64,000 nucleotides of DNA. It comes from Phytohabitans sp036906915. GTDB taxonomy: Bacteria; Actinomycetota; Actinomycetes; Mycobacteriales; Micromonosporaceae. The DNA lies in contig NZ_JBAKHX010000024.1 of assembly GCF_036906915.1 (NCBI RefSeq), positions 32,210 through 96,209 of the forward strand, written 5' to 3'. The position numbers and the translations under genes are program-made. Shown here piece by piece: positions 26,622 through 34,495 of the stretch. The first letter of the stretch is position 1, and each line of letters starts with the position of its first letter. The notes below the pieces were generated by a model that did not search any database, was not told where the DNA came from, and saw nothing but the letters and a program-made list of their open reading frames with translations.

Positions 26622-27404
26622 TTACCCTCCCACGAACGACAACGAGACGTCACCCAGGCCCGTGAACGACGCGCGGAACTCGTCGCCCGGGCGGGTATCG
26701 ACCGCGCGGGCGCACGCCCCTGGCAGGATCAGGTGGCCGGCCCGCAGCCGTACGCCGAAACGAGCCACGGTGCGCGCGAGCCAGGCCACGGCGGTCACCG
26801 GGTTGCCCAGTACCGCGTCGGAGCGGCCCTGCGCGACGACCTCGGTGCCCCGGTACAGCACGGCGTCGATGAAGCGGACGTCCACATCGGACGGTGGCAC
26901 TCGGGCGGCGCCGACCACGAACCCCGCCGACGACGCGTTGTCGGCGATGGTGTCAGCCAGGCTGATCCGCCAGTCGAGGATGCGGCTGTCGATCAGCTCG
27001 ATCGACGGGGCGTACGCCTCGGTGGCGGCGACCACGTCGGCTTCGGTGCAGTCTTCGCCCGGCAGGTCGGCGCCCAGCAGGAACGCCACCTCGATCTCCA
27101 CGCGGGGGTAGCAGTACCGGGTCACGTCGACCGGGATGGTCTCCGACAGCCGCATGTCGGCGAGCAGGTGGCCGTAGTCGGGCTCGTCGACGCCCATCAT
27201 CTGCTGCATCGCGCGCGACGAGAGCCCCACCTTGTGGCCCACCACGGCCGCGGTGCGCCGCCGGATGTTGTGGAGCTGGATCTCGTACGCGTCGGCGGCG
27301 GCGAGCTCGGGGTGCGACTCGACGAGCGGCGGGATCGGCGCCCGGTCGCGCTCGGCGACGAGGAGCCGGTCGGCGAGTGTGGACAGTTCTAGCTCGGTCA
27401 GCAC
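26622..27404 (-). CDS. hsaE: HsaE, 2-hydroxypenta/hexa-2,4-dienoate hydratase
   Basis: 260 residues, 4-oxalocrotonate decarboxylase/hydratase family. HKVGLSSRAMQQMMGVDEPDYGHL and the metal ligands in RVEIEVAFLLG (two Glu) are visible. It adds water to the dienoate released by HsaD and feeds HsaF. GTG 27404 overlaps the upstream flavoprotein stop by 7 nt. The order is flavoprotein-hsaE-hsaG-hsaF. Confidence 0.91.
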   Translation of the reverse strand: MLTELELSTLADRLLVAERDRAPIPPLVESHPELAAADAYEIQLHNIRRRTAAVVGHKVGLSSRAMQQMMGVDEPDYGHLLADMRLSETIPVDVTRYCYPRVEIEVAFLLGADLPGEDCTEADVVAATEAYAPSIELIDSRILDWRISLADTIADNASSAGFVVGAARVPPSDVDVRFIDAVLYRGTEVVAQGRSDAVLGNPVTAVAWLARTVARFGVRLRAGHLILPGACARAVDTRPGDEFRASFTGLGDVSLSFVGG

Positions 27405-28993
27405 GGTGCCCCCTCTTCAGAGCCGGCGTGCCGACCAGCGCGCCGGCCGGAGAACACGCAGTCGGCCAGTGACAGGCCGCTCACGTACGAGTTCGAGCAG
27501 ACGCCCACGGCGGTGCGGCCGGCGGCGTACAGCCCGGGGATCGTGTCGCCGCCGGGCCGGCGTACCAGGCCGGTCTGCTCGTCGACCAGCAGCCCGCCCA
27601 GGGTGAGCATCGGCGCGGGCTGACCCAGCCGCGGCCTGACCGAGCAGTCGATCAGCGAGTAGGGCGGCCGCGCGAGCGGCCGGACGAGGTCGGCCGGCTT
27701 GCCGGCCGGGTCGGGCTCGCCCGCCTCGGCGGCGGCGTTGTACGCCTTGACGGTCGCCGCGAGCCCGGCCGGGTCGACGCGGGCCTTCGCCGCGACCGCC
27801 GCGAGCGTCGGCCCGCTGACCCGGTCGACGGTGAGCACCCAGCGGGCCTGCAGCCACTGGAACCACAGCGTCTGCTCGCGCACCTGCCGGCGCGCCTCGG
27901 CGAGCACGTCGGCGTCGACCAGCAGCCACGCTCGCCGCTGGTCGCAGCGCAGTACGGCGTCGCCGATCGCGGCTCCGTACCGGGACTCGTCGCACACCCG
28001 CTGGCCGGCCCGGTCGACGAGCACGCCGTGCACGAGCGCGGCGGGGGGCGTCAGGAAGCGCCACAGCGACATCCGGTCGAGGTGCCCGGTGCCGGCGCCG
28101 ACCTCGGTGCCGAGCCGGATGCCGCTGCCGTCGTCGGCGGGCGTGCCGAGGCGCAGCCCGCCCCGGTACGCGGGCGCGTGCTCGGCGACCATCCGTCGGT
28201 TGTGTACGAAGCCACCCGCCGCCAGCACCACGCCACGCCGGGCGGCGATCCGCAGTGGACGGCCGTAGCGGCGCTCCAACCAGCCGACCGGACGGTGCAG
28301 CGCGCGCCCGAGAGCGGGCATGTACAGGCCGGGCTTGACGGACCAGCGGTGCAGCGTGCCGTGCGCGAACCGCACCCAGCCGGGAGCGTCGCGCAGCGTG
28401 GTGGCCTCGACGCCGACGATCCTGCCACCGTCGCTGGCGACCAGCCGGTGCGCCGTGGTCCGGGTGCGCACGCGTACCCGGCGCTCCTGGGCGGCGGCAG
28501 CCAGCCGGGCGTGCAACACCGCGCCGGACGTGCCCTTGCCGACGGCGCGGTGGCCGCGCGGCGCGGGTGTGGCGGTGCCAGCGAACGACAGCTCGCTCCC
28601 CGAGTAGTAAAGATAGAACCTGTTATCGGGATATGACGTCTTGTAGGGGCAGAGGCTGGCCTCGAACGGGACGCCGCGCTCCTCCAGCCACGCCAGCGCG
28701 CTGGCGCTGCTCTCGCAGAACCGCTGCAGCGTCCCGGGCGAGACGGCGTCACCCACCTCGCGGCTCAGGTACGCGAACATGGCCTCCGGAGTGTCCTCGA
28801 TGCCGGCAGTGCGCTGCTGGGCTGTGCCACCGCCCGCATACACGACGCCGCCGGAGAGCGCGGTCGCGCCGCCGCCACCGAACCGGTCGAGCGCCACCAC
28901 GCTCGCGCCCGCCTCGGCCGCCTCGATGGCGGCGCAGGCGCCAGCGGCGCCGAAGCCGACGACGACCACGTCGGCGTACTCGTCCCAGGCCAC
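27398..28993 (-). CDS. FAD-dependent 3-ketosteroid dehydrogenase, probably Delta4-(5alpha) type
   Basis: 531 residues, fumarate reductase-like flavoprotein. FAD motif VVVGFGAAGACAAIEA near the N-terminus, GGGGATALSGGVVYAGGGT, and PGLYAAGRTAVGVCSNSYVSGLSLAD near the end. The Tyr-x-Ser in NSYVSG and an upstream Tyr in DESRYG match, from memory, the catalytic Tyr/Ser of Rhodococcus Delta4-(5alpha)-dehydrogenase. It lacks the Delta1-KstD hallmark STARSG-G-W-PN. GTG 28993 has AGGAGG at 5 nt spacing; GTG 28999 would overlap that site. First gene of the hsaEGF transcript, divergent from kstD. Confidence 0.7.
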   Translation of the reverse strand: MAWDEYADVVVVGFGAAGACAAIEAAEAGASVVALDRFGGGGATALSGGVVYAGGGTAQQRTAGIEDTPEAMFAYLSREVGDAVSPGTLQRFCESSASALAWLEERGVPFEASLCPYKTSYPDNRFYLYYSGSELSFAGTATPAPRGHRAVGKGTSGAVLHARLAAAAQERRVRVRTRTTAHRLVASDGGRIVGVEATTLRDAPGWVRFAHGTLHRWSVKPGLYMPALGRALHRPVGWLERRYGRPLRIAARRGVVLAAGGFVHNRRMVAEHAPAYRGGLRLGTPADDGSGIRLGTEVGAGTGHLDRMSLWRFLTPPAALVHGVLVDRAGQRVCDESRYGAAIGDAVLRCDQRRAWLLVDADVLAEARRQVREQTLWFQWLQARWVLTVDRVSGPTLAAVAAKARVDPAGLAATVKAYNAAAEAGEPDPAGKPADLVRPLARPPYSLIDCSVRPRLGQPAPMLTLGGLLVDEQTGLVRRPGGDTIPGLYAAGRTAVGVCSNSYVSGLSLADCVFSGRRAGRHAGSEEGAPC

Positions 28994-29024
28994 GGTCACC
29001 TCCTAGGCATCGCCCCCGCAGAAC

Positions 29025-29038
29025 TATAACCTGTTCTA
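29025..29038. promoter_or_regulatory. KstR operator between the Delta4-type gene and kstD
   Basis: TATAACCTGTTCTA is an exact consensus match and touches the kstD GTG at 29039. TATAAC on the plus strand and TATAGT on the minus strand overlap it and could be the -10 hexamers of both divergent genes. If so, kstD transcription starts at or next to its start codon. Confidence 0.9.
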
Positions 29039-30664
29039 GTGGAACACTTCGACCTCGTAGTAGTGGGAAGTGGCGCGGCGGGCATGACGGCAGCGCTGAC
29101 CGCCGCGCATCACGGGCTCACCACGGTCGTCCTGGAGAAGGCGAGCGCCTTCGGCGGCTCCACGGCACGGTCGGGCGGCGGTGTTTGGCTACCGGGTAAC
29201 GACGTGCTGCGCCGCGCGGGCGTGCCCGACAGCGAGGAGCGGGCGCTCACGTACCTGGCGCACGTGGCCGGGCCCGAGGTGCCGCAGGCGCGGCAGCGGG
29301 CGCTGATCGAGCACGGGCCGGCGGCGCTGGCGTTCGTCGCGGCGCACTCGCCGCTGCGGTTCTCGTGGGTGCCCGGGTACGCCGACTACTACCCGGAGGC
29401 GCCGGGCGGGTTACCACAGGGGCGCACGATCGAGCCGGTGCCGCTCGACGGGCGGGTGCTGGGGAGCGACCTCGACGCCCTCGCGCCGCCGTACCTGCCG
29501 GTGCCGGAGGGCATGGTCGTGACCGCGGTCGACTACCGGTGGCTGTCGCTGGGCGCGCGGCACTGGCGGGCGGCGCTGACCGCGGTGCGGCTCGGCGCGC
29601 GGGCGGCCGTGTCGCGAGCGCTCAAGCGGCGCCGGATCGGCATGGGCCAGGCGCTCGCCGCCGGCCTGCGCGCGGGGCTGCGGCGGGCCGGCGTTCCGGT
29701 GTGGCTGGACACCCCGATGGCCGACCTGCACGTCGTGGACGGCCGGGTGACCGGCGTACGGACAGCCGATGGCCGTCTCATCGGAGCCCGCCGGGGTGTC
29801 CTGATCGCCTCTGGCGGCTTCGAGCGCAACGAGGCCATGCGCCAGCGGCACCAACGGGCACCGATCGGTGCGCAGTGGACGGTCGGCGCGCCCGGCAACA
29901 CCGGCGACGGGATCGCGGCCGGTGAGCGGCTGGGCGCCGCGCTGGACCTCATGGACGACGCGTGGTGGGGCCCGTCGATACCGCTGCCGAACGGCCCGTA
30001 CTTCTGCCTGGCCGAGCGGAGCCTGCCCGGCTGCCTGATCGTGAACGAGCGGGGGGAGCGGTTCGTCAACGAGGCCGCGCCCTATGTGGACGCCGTGCAC
30101 GCCATGTACGACACCGGGAGCGTGCCCGCGTGGCTCGTCGCCGACCAGACCTACCGCGACCGGTACCTCTTCGCCGGGCGCGGACCGCGCGCACCGCTCC
30201 CCCGCCGCTGGTACGAGGCGGGGGTGGCGCACCGCGCCTCCAACCTGGACGGCCTGGCCGCCAAGATCGGCGTACCGGCGGACGCGTTGCGCGACACCGT
30301 CGAGCGGTTCAACGGGTTCGCCGCACTCGGCCGCGACCTCGACTTCGGCCGCGGCGACTCCGCTTACGACCGGTACTACGGCGACCCGCGCAACCACCCC
30401 AACCCGTGCCTCGCGCCGCTGCGGAGGCCGCCGTTCCACGCGTTCCGGATCGTCCCCGGCGACCTGGGCACCAAGGGCGGGCTGCGCACCGACGAACGCG
30501 CCCGCGTCCTGCGCCCGGACGGCTCGACGATCCCGGGCCTGTACGCCGCCGGCAACGCCAGTGCCTCGGTGATGGGCCACAGCTATGCGGGCGCCGGGGC
30601 GACCATCGGACCGGCGATGACGTTCGGCTACCTGGCCGCCCTCGACGCCGCCAAGGAGGCGTGA
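29039..30664 (+). CDS. kstD: 3-ketosteroid Delta1-dehydrogenase KstD (copy 1)
   Basis: 541 residues. FAD motif VVVGSGAAGMTAALTA at 7-22, the KstD hallmark STARSGGGVWLPGN, a Tyr region GYADYYPE equivalent to Tyr119 of Rhodococcus KstD1, and the C-terminal GHSYAGAGATIGPAMTFGYLA with the catalytic Tyr. Introduces the C1-C2 double bond (AD to ADD). The nucleotide-binding motif starts so close to GTG 29039 that no later start is possible. There is no Shine-Dalgarno and the KstR box abuts the codon, so the mRNA is probably leaderless. TGATG junction with the next gene. Confidence 0.93.
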   Translation: MEHFDLVVVGSGAAGMTAALTAAHHGLTTVVLEKASAFGGSTARSGGGVWLPGNDVLRRAGVPDSEERALTYLAHVAGPEVPQARQRALIEHGPAALAFVAAHSPLRFSWVPGYADYYPEAPGGLPQGRTIEPVPLDGRVLGSDLDALAPPYLPVPEGMVVTAVDYRWLSLGARHWRAALTAVRLGARAAVSRALKRRRIGMGQALAAGLRAGLRRAGVPVWLDTPMADLHVVDGRVTGVRTADGRLIGARRGVLIASGGFERNEAMRQRHQRAPIGAQWTVGAPGNTGDGIAAGERLGAALDLMDDAWWGPSIPLPNGPYFCLAERSLPGCLIVNERGERFVNEAAPYVDAVHAMYDTGSVPAWLVADQTYRDRYLFAGRGPRAPLPRRWYEAGVAHRASNLDGLAAKIGVPADALRDTVERFNGFAALGRDLDFGRGDSAYDRYYGDPRNHPNPCLAPLRRPPFHAFRIVPGDLGTKGGLRTDERARVLRPDGSTIPGLYAAGNASASVMGHSYAGAGATIGPAMTFGYLAALDAAKEA

Positions 30665-31494
30665 TGCCCATCGACCCCGCCGTCGCGATCGGCGCCGAAA
30701 TGCCTGGCCGCGACCTGTCCTGGACCACCACCGACGTGCTGCTGTACCACCTGGCGCTGGGCGCCCGCGCCGACGAGATGTCCTATGTGTACGAGCGGGA
30801 CCTGCGGGTGCTGCCGACGTTCGCGGTGGTGGCCAGTACGCTGCGCGACACCGCGCCACCCGCGCTCGACATGCCCGGGGTCGACGTGAGCCTCGCCAGC
30901 GCCCTGCACGGGCGGGAGGAGCTGGTCATCCACCGCCCGCTGCCCGTCGCCGGTGACGCTAAGGCCTGGTCACGGATCGCGGACGTGTACGACAAGGGCA
31001 GCGCGGCCATCGTGGTGCTCGAGATCGGCACGCCGTACTACACCATCCGCAGGAGCGTCTTCCTACGCGGTGAGGGCGGCTTCGGCGGTGACCGCGGGCC
31101 GAAGACGACCGTGGCGGTGCCGGAGCGGGCGCCGGACGCCGAGGTGCTGTGCCACACCTGGCTGGAGCAGCCCATGCTGTACCGGCTGCTCGGCGACCGC
31201 AATCCCTTGCACGCCGACCCGGACTTCGCCGCGCTGGCCGGGTTCCCGCGCCCCATCCTGCACGGCCTTTGCACGTACGGCATGGTGTGCAAGGCGGTCG
31301 TGGACGCGATGCTGGACGGCGATCCGTCCACGGTGACCGGATACAGTGCCCGCTTCGCGGGCGTGGTCTTCCCCGGCGAGACGCTGCGCGTGCGGATCTG
31401 GCGCGCCGACGGCGGATACGCCGTGACCGCGACGGTGGTCGACCGCGACGACGCCCCGGCCCTCTCCGACGCCCTGCTGACCGTCAGCGGGTAG
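30664..31494 (+). CDS. MaoC-like (R)-specific enoyl-CoA hydratase (Rv3538-like)
   Basis: 276 residues, double hotdog. The hydratase-2 motif YRLLGDRNPLHADPDFAALAGFPRPILHGL lies near residue 175-205 with catalytic Asp and His. Mycobacteria have a homologue (Rv3538, hsd4B/chsH3) beside kstD (Rv3537), and the same order appears here. It likely hydrates an enoyl-CoA steroid side-chain intermediate. The ATG shares one base with the kstD stop (TGATG). Confidence 0.85.
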   Translation: MPIDPAVAIGAEMPGRDLSWTTTDVLLYHLALGARADEMSYVYERDLRVLPTFAVVASTLRDTAPPALDMPGVDVSLASALHGREELVIHRPLPVAGDAKAWSRIADVYDKGSAAIVVLEIGTPYYTIRRSVFLRGEGGFGGDRGPKTTVAVPERAPDAEVLCHTWLEQPMLYRLLGDRNPLHADPDFAALAGFPRPILHGLCTYGMVCKAVVDAMLDGDPSTVTGYSARFAGVVFPGETLRVRIWRADGGYAVTATVVDRDDAPALSDALLTVSG

Positions 31495-31497
31495 CGG

Positions 31498-31743
31498 GGC
31501 GCCTCAGCGACCAACTCCCGGTAGAACCGCAGCAGCCTCGGCGATTCGGCCATCGGCCAGAAGATCGACCCGGCCAGGACCGTCGGGCCGAGCGGGTTGA
31601 GCCGGAACTCGAACTCGGTGACGACGCCGAAGTTTCCGCCGCCGCCGCGCGCGCCCCAGAACAGGTCCGCGTTCTCACCTTCGCTCGCCTTGACGAACTC
31701 GCCGCCCGCGGTGACGACGTCGACCGACAGCAGCCGTCGCTCC
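31498..31743 (-). pseudogene. Fragment of berberine-type FAD oxidoreductase
   Basis: About 80 residues in one minus-strand frame look like the middle of an FAD_binding_4/BBE oxidase (VVTAGGEFVKASEGENADLF, GGGGNFGVVTEFEFRLNPLG, LLRFYRELVAEAP). There is no start, no FAD-linkage N-terminal part and no BBE C-terminus. It is bounded by the hydratase gene on one side and hairpin DNA on the other, so it is a remnant. Confidence 0.7.
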
Positions 31744-32035
31744 CGCGGCCTCACCCGCCGCGGTCCCACAACCCACCCGGCCCGCAGGGCCGGAAGCCAA
31801 GGTCGGTGGGGTGGCAGGTGCTGCCGCGAATAAGCTTTGCTCTGCTTCCGTATAGGAAACAGTCCGCGTCCGCAAAGCAGACGCCAGGTGTTTCCTCCGC
31901 GGAAGCAGAGCAAAGCACGTCGGGACCGCATCCATCTCGGGCGCCGCGCGCTGGGTCGATTGTGGACCGCGCAGGGTGAGGCTGCGGGAGCGACGGTCTG
32001 GTCCACGGCGGACGCCGCGGCAGCCCAAAACTCAG
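31744..32035. other. Non-coding stretch with a long hairpin
   Basis: Apart from the inverted repeat at 31834-31916, I recognise nothing here. Several frames stay open but carry only arginine/alanine-rich translations typical of high-GC non-coding DNA. Confidence 0.5.
31834..31916. repeat. Long inverted repeat, 28-bp arms
   Basis: The arm at 31834-31861 (begins GCTTTGCTCTGCTTCCG) pairs with 31889-31916 (ends GGAAGCAGAGCAAAGC) with three mismatches around a 27-nt middle. It is lower in GC than its surroundings. It could be a miniature mobile element or a strong mRNA hairpin. No transposase is near and no clear target duplication is seen. Confidence 0.75.
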
Positions 32036-33190
32036 TCAGAGGGGGGCGACGATCAGGGCGCTCGTCGGGACGCCGGTGCCGGCGGTCACCAGGATCGGGC
32101 CCGGGTTGGGGACCTGGTTGGCGGCGGTGCCGCGCACCTGGCGTACCGCCTCGGCGATGCCGTTGACGCCGTGGATGTACGCCTCGCCGAGCTGGCCCCC
32201 GTGCGGGTTGAGGACCAGCCGCCCGCCCGGCTCGATGCCGCCGCCCGCGAGGAAGTGCCGGGCCTCGCCGCGCGGGCAGAAGCCCAACTCTTCCAGCTGC
32301 ATCAGCACGTACGGCGTGAAGTGGTCGTAGAGCACGGCCACCCGCACGTCGTCCGGCGTGTATCCGGAGCGCCGCCACAGCTGCCGGGCCACGACGCCCA
32401 TCTCCGGCAGGCCGGCGAGGTCGTCGCGGTAGTAGCTGGTCATCACGTACTGGTCGGGGCCGCTGCCCTGGGCGGTCGCCCGGATGACAGCGGGCGGCTG
32501 GGGCAGGTCGCGGGCGCGGTCCAGCCGGGTCACCACGAGCGCGACCGCGCCGTCGCTCTCCTGGCAGCAGTCGAGCAGCCGAAGCGGCTCGGCGATCCAG
32601 CGGGAGGCCTGGTGGTCGGCGAGGGTGATGGGGCGCTCGTAGAACCAGGCGTGCGGGTTGGTGGCGGCGTGCCGGCGGCTCGCGACGGCCACCCGGCCGA
32701 AATCCTCAGTGGACCCGCCGTACTCGTGCAGGTAGCGCTGTGCCACCATCGCCACCATCGCGGCGGGCGTGGCGAGGCCCATCGGGTAGTGCCAGCCGGC
32801 GTCCACACCGGACGACGTGGGCGCACCGGCCAGGGCGTGCGACACCTGGCCGAACCGGCGGCCGGAGCGCTCGTTTAGCGCCCGGTAGCAGACGACGACC
32901 TCGGCGAGCCCGGCGTCGACGGCCAGCACCGCCTGCTGCACGACCCCGCAGGCCGCGCCGCCGCCGTACCCGACCTGGCCGAAGAACGTCAGCTCCGGCA
33001 CGCCCAGCTCGCGGGCCACGGCGATCTCGGTGCTGGTGTCCATCGTGAACGTCACCAGGCCGTCGACATCGGACGGTGCCAGCCCGGCGTCGGCGAGCGC
33101 GGCCCGGACCGCCTCGACGGCCAGCTTCAGCTCGCTGCGCCCGGAGTCCTTGCTGAACTCGGTCGCGCCGATCCCCACGATGGCGGTCAT
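32036..33190 (-). CDS. ltp2: Ltp2, thiolase-fold steroid retro-aldolase
   Basis: 384 residues. SCP-x thiolase fold without the standard Cys nucleophile pattern; GYGGGAACGVVQQAV, LDCCQESDGAVALVV and LNPHGGQLGEAYIHG are visible. In M. tuberculosis Ltp2 (Rv3540c) works with the DUF35 domain of ChsH2 to release propionyl-CoA and androstenedione from the hydrated C22 intermediate. The ATG overlaps the stop of a 20-codon mini-ORF. It is the last gene of the fadE34-chsE1-chsE2-chsH2-chsH1-ltp2 operon. Confidence 0.92.
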   Translation of the reverse strand: MTAIVGIGATEFSKDSGRSELKLAVEAVRAALADAGLAPSDVDGLVTFTMDTSTEIAVARELGVPELTFFGQVGYGGGAACGVVQQAVLAVDAGLAEVVVCYRALNERSGRRFGQVSHALAGAPTSSGVDAGWHYPMGLATPAAMVAMVAQRYLHEYGGSTEDFGRVAVASRRHAATNPHAWFYERPITLADHQASRWIAEPLRLLDCCQESDGAVALVVTRLDRARDLPQPPAVIRATAQGSGPDQYVMTSYYRDDLAGLPEMGVVARQLWRRSGYTPDDVRVAVLYDHFTPYVLMQLEELGFCPRGEARHFLAGGGIEPGGRLVLNPHGGQLGEAYIHGVNGIAEAVRQVRGTAANQVPNPGPILVTAGTGVPTSALIVAPL

Positions 33191-33249
33191 GCGCCGCCTC
33201 CCGCAGCCGCCACCAAGCGGAGGAGAGCGCCGGCTAGCACAGCACTCAT
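33187..33249 (-). CDS. 20-codon mini-ORF bridging chsH1 and ltp2
   Basis: ATG 33249 overlaps the chsH1 stop (ATGA), and its TGA (33189-33187) overlaps the ltp2 ATG (ATGA). It encodes a hydrophobic, Ala/Gly/Leu-rich 20-residue peptide. Rather than a functional protein it may be a ribosome relay that keeps ltp2 coupled to chsH1 across a 55-nt gap. See the matching case at 11383. Confidence 0.45.
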   Translation of the reverse strand: MSAVLAGALLRLVAAAGGGA

Positions 33250-33629
33250 GGCAGACGCACCCTCACCGTGCCGGTGACGTGGGCGCCGACGCTGTTGCGC
33301 CCGGCCACGTCGACCACGCACTCGCCGCCGGCGACCTCCGCCACTCGCCCCGTGAAGGTCAGCGTCTCGTACGGGTAGCAGGGCACGCCCAGCCGGATGG
33401 CGATCCGGCCCACCACCGCCTCCGGTCCGGCCCAGTCGGTGACGTACCGCTGCACGAGCCCGGTGGTGGTGAGGATGTTGAGGAAGATGTCCTTGCCACC
33501 GCGCCGCACCGACCGGTCGCGGTCGTGGTGGACGTCCTGAAAATCCCGGGTCGCGATGGCGGTGCTGACAACGAGCGTCGGCGTGATCTCGACGGCCCAC
33601 TCGGGAAGGGCGGTGCCGGCGGCGCTCAC
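33246..33629 (-). CDS. chsH1: ChsH1, MaoC-like hydratase subunit
   Basis: 127 residues, single hotdog. STAIATRDFQDVHHDRD carries the hydratase Asp/His, followed by GKDIFLNILTTTGLVQRYVTDWAG, nearly as in mycobacterial Rv3541c. With ChsH2 it hydrates the 17(20)-ene of the propenoyl-CoA steroid. GTG 33629 gives a GTGA overlap with the chsH2 stop, preferred over GTG 33641 which would overlap by 16 nt; the resulting length (127) fits the M. tuberculosis protein (about 129). Confidence 0.92.
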   Translation of the reverse strand: MSAAGTALPEWAVEITPTLVVSTAIATRDFQDVHHDRDRSVRRGGKDIFLNILTTTGLVQRYVTDWAGPEAVVGRIAIRLGVPCYPYETLTFTGRVAEVAGGECVVDVAGRNSVGAHVTGTVRVRLP

Positions 33630-34495
33630 GAGAGCCGCCACGCGGGCAGCGCCAGCGACGCGTCGACGCGCACGAAGTCGACCCGCACCGGCGCGCCGAC
33701 CCGCACCTCGGCCGGATCGCAGTCCAGCAGTTCACCCACCACGCGTACCCCTTCCGGCAGCTCGACCAGCGCGACGACGAACGGTGCCTCGCGGCCCGGC
33801 ACCGCCGGGTGGTGGTGCACGACGTAGCTGTACACGGTGCCGGTGCCGGCCGCGATCACGTACCCGGGTTGCATGGCGCCGCAGCGCGGGCAGGACGGGC
33901 CGGGCGGGTGCCGCAGCGCGGCGCACTCCTCGCACCGCCAGATCCGCAGTTCTCCCTTGACCGTGCCGGCCCAGAAGTACTCGGTGTCGGGGCTCACCAC
34001 GGGGCGCAGCACGGCCTGCGGCGCCGGCTTGTACTTGAGCACCCGGAAGAGCATGGTGGCGACCGGTTCGGCGCCGACGTACCAGGTGCTCTCGGTGGTG
34101 ACGAACCAGCCCTCCCCGAGCGCGGTCCGCTTGGGCCCGGTGACGTCGACGAGCCTGCCGCGCACCGCCACCCGCTCCCCCTCGCGCAGGTACCGGTGGT
34201 ACGTCTGCTCGCAGTTGGTGGCCACCACGGAGGTGAAGCCGGCCGCGTCCAGGGCCGCCGACATCGCGGCGAGCGGGTCGTGCGGGTCGGGAGCCGGGCG
34301 CAGGCCACGCATCGTCCACACCTGCGTCATCGCGGGCGGCGCGACCCCGTCGCGCTCGTACACCGGGTTTTCGTCGCCCATCGCCTCCAGCCAGTTGCGC
34401 ACCATCGGCATGTTGACCGGGTCGCGGGCGACCCGCGGTGGGCTTTCGCCGGCCGCGATGATGCGCTTGACCTCATCGAGGATGTCCCCGCTCAT
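33626..34495 (-). CDS. chsH2: ChsH2, MaoC plus DUF35 subunit of steroid hydratase/aldolase
   Basis: 289 residues. N-terminal MaoC-like domain (1-165), a zinc ribbon CEEC...CPRC at about 189-208, and a C-terminal OB-fold DUF35 domain (VYSYVVHHHPAVPG, FVVALVELPEGVRVVG). The MaoC half pairs with ChsH1; the DUF35 half is the obligate partner of Ltp2. The ATG overlaps the chsE2 stop (ATGA). Confidence 0.93.
   Translation of the reverse strand: MSGDILDEVKRIIAAGESPPRVARDPVNMPMVRNWLEAMGDENPVYERDGVAPPAMTQVWTMRGLRPAPDPHDPLAAMSAALDAAGFTSVVATNCEQTYHRYLREGERVAVRGRLVDVTGPKRTALGEGWFVTTESTWYVGAEPVATMLFRVLKYKPAPQAVLRPVVSPDTEYFWAGTVKGELRIWRCEECAALRHPPGPSCPRCGAMQPGYVIAAGTGTVYSYVVHHHPAVPGREAPFVVALVELPEGVRVVGELLDCDPAEVRVGAPVRVDFVRVDASLALPAWRLS

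Noticed and set aside
28994..28999. GTG 28999 as start of the Delta4-type flavoprotein
   Set aside because: The codon overlaps the AGGAGG ribosome site; GTG 28993 has proper spacing.
31038..32378. 446-residue minus-strand frame as an intact oxidase
   Set aside because: Only about 80 residues resemble an oxidase; the rest is antisense to the hydratase and ltp2 genes or hairpin DNA.
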